Part shown: one piece after another, positions 6,847-10,467 of the stretch
Layout: the number at the start of each line of letters is the position of its first letter
Position numbering within the stretch: position 1 is the stretch's first letter
Assembly (NCBI GenBank): GCA_003456765.1
Contig: DMOT01000207.1
Coordinates: 1 to 10,467, forward strand
Length of the DNA stretch: 10,467 bases
Reading direction: 5' to 3'
Origin: Bacillota bacterium
Lineage (GTDB): Bacteria > Bacillota > DTU025
The notes under the pieces: generated by a model
What the model was told of the DNA's origin: nothing
Databases searched by the model: none
The model's input: the letters and a program-made list of their open reading frames with translations, nothing else
Position numbers and translations under genes: made by a program

Positions 6847-6875
6847 ATGGTAGCCGTACGCCCTCGGGCTGTCAA
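6847..6875 (-). promoter_or_regulatory. Sigma-A-type promoter of the MMPL-tetR operon
   Basis: Reading leftwards, a perfect -35 TTGACA (6870-6875) is followed after exactly 17 bp by TACCAT (6847-6852), a four-of-six match to the -10 consensus. The predicted start near 6840 falls inside the operator palindrome, and the 5' leader would be about 45 bases. Confidence 0.75.
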
Positions 6876-7215
6876 GAATACCCCAGAGGCGCCAGATGTC
6901 TCCTTCCTGCGAGGCCTGCTCGTGCCCGCGGCTTCGCGGTTGACGCCTCCCCACAACCAGGGCCCCTACGTACCCGGCCCGCGCCTACGCACCCGGCCTG
7001 CCACTACGCACTCGGCCTGCCACTGCGTGCCTGGCCCGCCCCTGCATGGCTGGCCTGTTACTACCCCAATGGACGGCCGCACCCTGTGGCGGCTTCTATC
7101 ACGCTGACCATCCCACATCCAGCCTGGCGGGCCAGGGCCGCCTATTTGGGGTCTGCGCGTCAACCGCAGACTCTTGCGAAGGCCCGGGCGCTATCGCGCA
7201 AACATCGAAAACCTG
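6876..7215. other. Gene-free region between divergent promoters
   Basis: This gap separates the leftward MMPL promoter from the rightward pyr promoter. It contains the 19-bp tandem repeats at 6965-7059. It also has two small dyads: CCTGG (7123-7127) with CCAGG (7132-7136), and GTCTGCG (7151-7157) with CGCAGAC (7165-7171), a 7-bp stem with a 7-base loop. Neither dyad is followed by a T-run. Reading frames through here are low-complexity products of the repeats and have no ribosome-binding sites, so I call no gene. Confidence 0.65.
6965..7059 (+). repeat. Five 19-bp tandem repeats
   Basis: Five adjacent 19-bp units begin at 6965, 6984, 7003, 7022 and 7041. The consensus is CCTACGCACCCGGCCTGCC with A or C at the first base. 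Units 2 and 3 differ at two positions; unit 5 is the most diverged. A sixth, decayed unit may begin at 7060 (ACTAC). The 19-bp period is not a multiple of three and no gene covers it, so it is a non-coding minisatellite. Confidence 0.85.
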
Positions 7216-7244
7216 TTGACTTTAGCAGTCTATTGCCTTAGAAT
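7216..7244 (+). promoter_or_regulatory. Sigma-A-type promoter of the pyr operon
   Basis: TTGACT (7216-7221) and TAGAAT (7239-7244), each five of six to consensus, are separated by exactly 17 bp. Transcription would begin near 7251, immediately before the attenuator leader, so the whole PyrR-binding hairpin is in the transcript. It is the only promoter I see for pyrR-pyrB-pyrC-pyrK. Confidence 0.8.
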
Positions 7245-7252
7245 CAGATTCG

Positions 7253-7938
<686 letters not shown>

Positions 7939-7956
7939 ATCTTGCCAAAATAATAG

Positions 7957-7991
7957 TCCCTTTAAACTAGTCCAGTGAGGCTGGCAAGGGA
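7957..7991 (+). promoter_or_regulatory. PyrR-binding anti-antiterminator hairpin, attenuator 2 (pyrR-pyrB gap)
   Basis: The lower stem is TCCCTT (7957-7962) with AAGGGA (7986-7991). After an internal bulge the upper stem is CTAGTC (7967-7972) with GGCTGG (7979-7984), and the loop is CAGTGA (7973-7978). The AGTCCAGTGAGGCTGGCAAG stretch is nearly the textbook PyrR recognition sequence and shares the GTGAGGCT core with attenuator 1. The antiterminator alternative pairs 7973-7983 with 8026-8035 (one G-U, one bulge) and continues with AGGGAA (7987-7992) against TTCCCT (8019-8024). This uses the left arm of the terminator and destroys the PyrR hairpin. Confidence 0.88.
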
Positions 7992-8016
7992 AATTGCGGC
8001 AGCTGGTGCCGATGAG

Positions 8017-8050
8017 CCTTCCCTACAGCTTACTGCGGGGAAGGTTTCTT
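8017..8050 (+). terminator. Intrinsic terminator of attenuator 2
   Basis: CCTTCCC (8017-8023) pairs perfectly with GGGAAGG (8038-8044). Within the 14-base loop CAG (8026-8028) can pair with CTG (8033-8035). TTTCTT (8045-8050) follows. The T-run is shorter than in attenuator 1, so termination may be leakier. It sits 70 bp before pyrB and would let PyrR tune pyrB-pyrC-pyrK separately from pyrR. Confidence 0.75.
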
Positions 8051-8119
8051 GCAAATCAAGGCTGCTGTACGGGTCCTGCCTTCGCAAGGATAGTTACGGG
8101 GCGCAAAGGGGGCGCGACG

Positions 8120-9061
8120 ATGAATTTCGAGAAGAGAAAGGACCTGCTGGGGCTGAAGGACATGAGCAGGGAAGAGATTGAACTGATACTTGATACTGCC
8201 GTCCCCATGAAAGACGTGATCAGACGCGAAATCAAGAAAGTCCCTGCTCTTCGTGGCAAGGGCATGATCACTGTCTTTTATGAGAACAGCACCCGTACCA
8301 GAACCTCGTTTGAGCTTGCCGGGAAGTATCTTAGCGCTGATACGTCCAATCTGGCAGTCTCGACGAGCAGTGTTCAAAAAGGAGAAAGCCTCAAGGATAC
8401 CATTCAAACCATTGAGATGATGGGCCCCGACATTCTGGTCATGCGCCATTCGATGAGTGGGGCTCCACACTACGTTGCCAGAAACACAAGGATGAGAGTG
8501 ATAAACGCGGGAGACGGAACGAATGAACATCCCACCCAGGCGCTGCTCGACATGTTCAGCATCCGTGAGCGCAAGGGGACGCTTGAGGGGCTGAAAGTCG
8601 CGATTGTGGGAGACATCCTTCACAGCCGCGTGGCCAGGTCGAATATATACGGTCTGAGCAAGTTCGGATGCGAGGTGCGCGTGGTCGGCCCTTCAACACT
8701 GATGCCGCCTGAGATTGAGCGGCTCGGCGTGCGCCAGTATTTTGACTTGAAAGAGGGCATCAGCGGTGTCGATGTCATAAACGTTCTCAGGATCCAGAGG
8801 GAGCGGCAGCATGCCGGCCTCTTCCCTTCACTGGAGGAATACGCTGAGCTCTATATGCTCCGTCCCGAACATCTTGAGCTCGCAGGCGATGGCGCTATTC
8901 TTCTCCATCCTGGCCCGATGAACAGGGGCATCGAGATTTCAACCGAACTTGCGGAAGGTCCCAATACACTCGTTAACGAACAAGTCACAAACGGAGTTGC
9001 AGTCCGCATGGCGCTTCTATTCCTCATGATGGGAGGCCGAAGAGATGAGATTGCTGCTTAA
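8120..9061 (+). CDS. pyrB: Aspartate carbamoyltransferase catalytic subunit
   Basis: It joins carbamoyl phosphate and L-aspartate to carbamoyl aspartate, the first committed pyrimidine step. The product has 313 residues, within the usual catalytic-chain length. [13 protein letters not shown] (residues 53-65) is the carbamoyl-phosphate S-T-R-T-R loop. SSVQKGES (83-90) is the mobile 80s loop with its lysine. HPTQALLD (137-144) binds both substrates. [12 protein letters not shown] (163-174) starts the aspartate domain, and HPGPMNRG (263-270) is the conserved Pro-rich loop. Start: ATG 8120 has AAAGGGGG seven bases upstream. The frame is open back to 7994, but that stretch is the attenuator and is not coding. 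Its end overlaps pyrC by 17 bp, which suggests translational coupling. No regulatory chain gene (pyrI) is seen between pyrB and pyrC, so a simple trimer as in Bacillus is likely. Confidence 0.96.
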   Translation: MNFEKRKDLLGLKDMSREEIELILDTAVPMKDVIRREIKKVPALRGKGMITVFYENSTRTRTSFELAGKYLSADTSNLAVSTSSVQKGESLKDTIQTIEMMGPDILVMRHSMSGAPHYVARNTRMRVINAGDGTNEHPTQALLDMFSIRERKGTLEGLKVAIVGDILHSRVARSNIYGLSKFGCEVRVVGPSTLMPPEIERLGVRQYFDLKEGISGVDVINVLRIQRERQHAGLFPSLEEYAELYMLRPEHLELAGDGAILLHPGPMNRGIEISTELAEGPNTLVNEQVTNGVAVRMALLFLMMGGRRDEIAA

Positions 9062-10355
9062 GGGCGGCAGAGTGGTCGACCCCGCAAATCGAATCAATAC
9101 TGTAACCTGCGTTCTGGTGGAAGATGGCAAGATCGCTGCGGTAGGAGCTATCCCGGGAGAGGAAGGTGATACTTCCGACACTGAAGTGATAGATTGCACA
9201 GGGAAGATTGTCTGCCCTGGGTTCATAGATCTCCATGCCCACCTGAGGGAGCCGGGGTACGAGTACAAGGAGGACATCCTTACCGGGTCCCGCGCCGCGG
9301 CAGCAGGAGGCTTTACCACCATATGCGCAATGCCGAACACCAACCCGGTGGTGGATAACGGCGCAGTGGCAGGATACGTGGCCAGAAGAGCACGGGAAGT
9401 AGGCATCGTCAATGTGCTGCCCATAGGCAGCATAACCAAAGGCCAGGCCGGCGAGGAACTGAGCGAAATGGCTGAACTGGTCCAGGCAGGGTGTGTGGCG
9501 GTCTCCGACGATGGAAAGTCCGTAATGAAATCAGACATCATGCGCCATGCCCTCGATTACGCCCGCATGTTCGACATTCCTGTATTCTCCCACTGCGAGG
9601 ATATCAACCTCTCTGCCGATGGCGAGATGCATGAAGGCTTTAGATCCACCGTCTACGGGCTACAGGGGATCCCGGCCGAGGCTGAGGAGATAATGATATC
9701 ACGTGACGCGATGCTGGCGAAGCTGACAGGAGGACGGCTCCACATCTGCCACGTTTCCACCATGGGTAGCCTCGAGATCATACGCAGGGCGAAAGCAGAA
9801 GGGATACGCATCACCTGCGAGGCAACACCTCACCACCTCACCCTTACCGACGAGGCTGTGGGCTCATACGACGCCGTCAAAAAGGTAAACCCGCCGCTCC
9901 GCTCAGAAGAGCACGTGGCTGCTTTGCGCGAGGCAGTCGCGAGCGGCCTGATAGATTGCATCGCCACGGATCATGCGCCTCACCACATCGAAAGCAAGGA
10001 TTGTGAATACGGGAATGCCGCATTTGGAATATCAGGCCTCGAGACTGCGGTTGCCCTGGTAATGGACAGACTAGTTCACACAGAAGTTCTGCAGCTCAGC
10101 AAGGCCGTTGCTCTGTTGACCTCGGCGCCGGCTCGGATTCTCGGGATCGAAAAGGGGACTCTCACTCCCAGGCGCGCTGCAGACATAACTATCATAGACC
10201 CGGATGAAGTCAGGACCGTGGATCCGCGCCGCTTCTACTCCAAGGGGAAAAACCCTCCATACAAGGGAATGCAGCTCAGAGGATGGCCATGGATGACTTT
10301 GGTCGCCGGTCGAATCGTCTTCAAGGAAGGCAGCGTTATGGAGATGAAACTTTAA
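9045..10355 (+). CDS. pyrC: Dihydroorotase, type I
   Basis: It reversibly cyclises carbamoyl aspartate to dihydroorotate in the cytoplasm. The 436-residue length fits the long type I class of Gram-positive bacteria, unlike the about 350-residue type II class. Metal-site residues are visible: His64 and His66 in [10 protein letters not shown], Asp155-Asp156 in VSDDGK (one of which should bridge the two zincs, as Asp does in type I enzymes), His183 in FSHCED, His236 in HICHVST and Asp309 in [13 protein letters not shown] (98-102) and NPPLR (282-286) are substrate-contact segments of the family. The start at 9045 has GGGAGG eight bases upstream, inside the end of pyrB. The stop overlaps the next start by one base (TAATG). 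Confidence 0.96.
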   Translation: MRLLLKGGRVVDPANRINTVTCVLVEDGKIAAVGAIPGEEGDTSDTEVIDCTGKIVCPGFIDLHAHLREPGYEYKEDILTGSRAAAAGGFTTICAMPNTNPVVDNGAVAGYVARRAREVGIVNVLPIGSITKGQAGEELSEMAELVQAGCVAVSDDGKSVMKSDIMRHALDYARMFDIPVFSHCEDINLSADGEMHEGFRSTVYGLQGIPAEAEEIMISRDAMLAKLTGGRLHICHVSTMGSLEIIRRAKAEGIRITCEATPHHLTLTDEAVGSYDAVKKVNPPLRSEEHVAALREAVASGLIDCIATDHAPHHIESKDCEYGNAAFGISGLETAVALVMDRLVHTEVLQLSKAVALLTSAPARILGIEKGTLTPRRAADITIIDPDEVRTVDPRRFYSKGKNPPYKGMQLRGWPWMTLVAGRIVFKEGSVMEMKL

Positions 10356-10467
10356 TGGAACGAGTCGATGCAAGACGCGCCGTTTGCGTGGAAACGGCAA
10401 CAATCATCAAGAACGACCACGTAGGAGTGGGACTATGGGAGATGGAACTTGCCGCCCCGCGGATAGT
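10355..10467 (+). CDS. pyrK: Probable dihydroorotate dehydrogenase electron-transfer subunit PyrK, 3' partial
   Basis: An ATG overlapping the pyrC stop by one base (TAATG) opens a frame of 37 codons to the window edge. It reads [12 protein letters not shown] and then continues through IIKNDHVGVGLWEMELAAP. This I-I-x-N-x-x-V-G-x-G-x-x-x-M-E-L-x-A-P pattern is the first beta strands of a ferredoxin-reductase-like FAD domain, as in PyrK, which passes electrons from dihydroorotate dehydrogenase (PyrD, type 1B) to NAD. Position directly after pyrC fits, since Firmicutes pyr operons carry pyrK and pyrD downstream. A GGAG lies about 12 bases upstream and coupling to pyrC is likely. The 2Fe-2S cysteines and most of the FAD site are outside the window, so another flavoprotein reductase is not fully excluded. 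Confidence 0.75.
   Translation, partial: MERVDARRAVCVETATIIKNDHVGVGLWEMELAAPRI

Noticed and set aside
6796..6954. Upstream extension of the MMPL frame to ATG 6954
   Set aside because: It contains the promoter and palindromic operator and lacks a signal-like or membrane start, whereas ATG 6795 has a ribosome-binding site and leads into the first membrane helix.
6778..7107. Proline-rich 109-residue frame on the + strand
   Set aside because: It arises from the 19-bp repeats and the MMPL promoter region, with no ribosome site and no recognisable domain.
7994..8119. PyrB start at ATG 7994
   Set aside because: This stretch is the attenuator 2 terminator region, and its translation has no similarity to PyrB.

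Overview
The window looks like a chromosomal segment of a fairly GC-rich member of the Firmicutes (Bacillota). The main reason is the pyrimidine operon: pyrR, pyrB, pyrC and the start of a pyrK-like gene, with two PyrR-type RNA attenuators. This control is characteristic of that phylum. Shine-Dalgarno sites are strong, and sigma-A-like promoters are recognisable. I cannot name the genus.

Layout. (a) 2-913 (+): 3' part of a zinc-type medium-chain dehydrogenase, cut by the window start. (b) 914-1457: gene-free gap holding six copies of a 15-mer, consensus GTATAATTTTTAGAC, whose start-to-start spacing is mirror-symmetric (32, 22, 144, 22, 32). Four copies form two 37-bp palindromes. I do not recognise this element; it is the most unusual thing here. 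(c) 1458-2402 (-): D-alanine aminotransferase-like class IV PLP enzyme with about 30 extra residues. (d) 2596-3948 (+): carboxyltransferase subunit of the pyruvate carboxylase B / oxaloacetate decarboxylase alpha / transcarboxylase 5S group, with no biotin domain. (e) 4049-6795 (-): an MMPL/RND transporter followed by a TetR-family repressor, behind a good promoter whose predicted transcription start lies in a perfect 20-bp palindrome. (f) 6876-7215: gap between divergent promoters, with five 19-bp tandem repeats. (g) 7216-10467 (+): pyr operon with promoter, attenuator 1, pyrR, attenuator 2, pyrB, pyrC and the start of pyrK.

How the genes work together. PyrB makes carbamoyl aspartate and PyrC cyclises it to dihydroorotate. 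The dihydroorotate dehydrogenase of which PyrK is the electron-transfer subunit would then oxidise it. PyrR senses uridine nucleotides and should bind the two leader hairpins, promoting termination both before its own gene and between pyrR and pyrB. For both attenuators the PyrR hairpin, the antiterminator and the terminator can be drawn base by base and are mutually exclusive. The TetR/MMPL pair looks like a self-regulated export operon. The dehydrogenase, aminotransferase and carboxyltransferase have no obvious pathway link to each other within this window.
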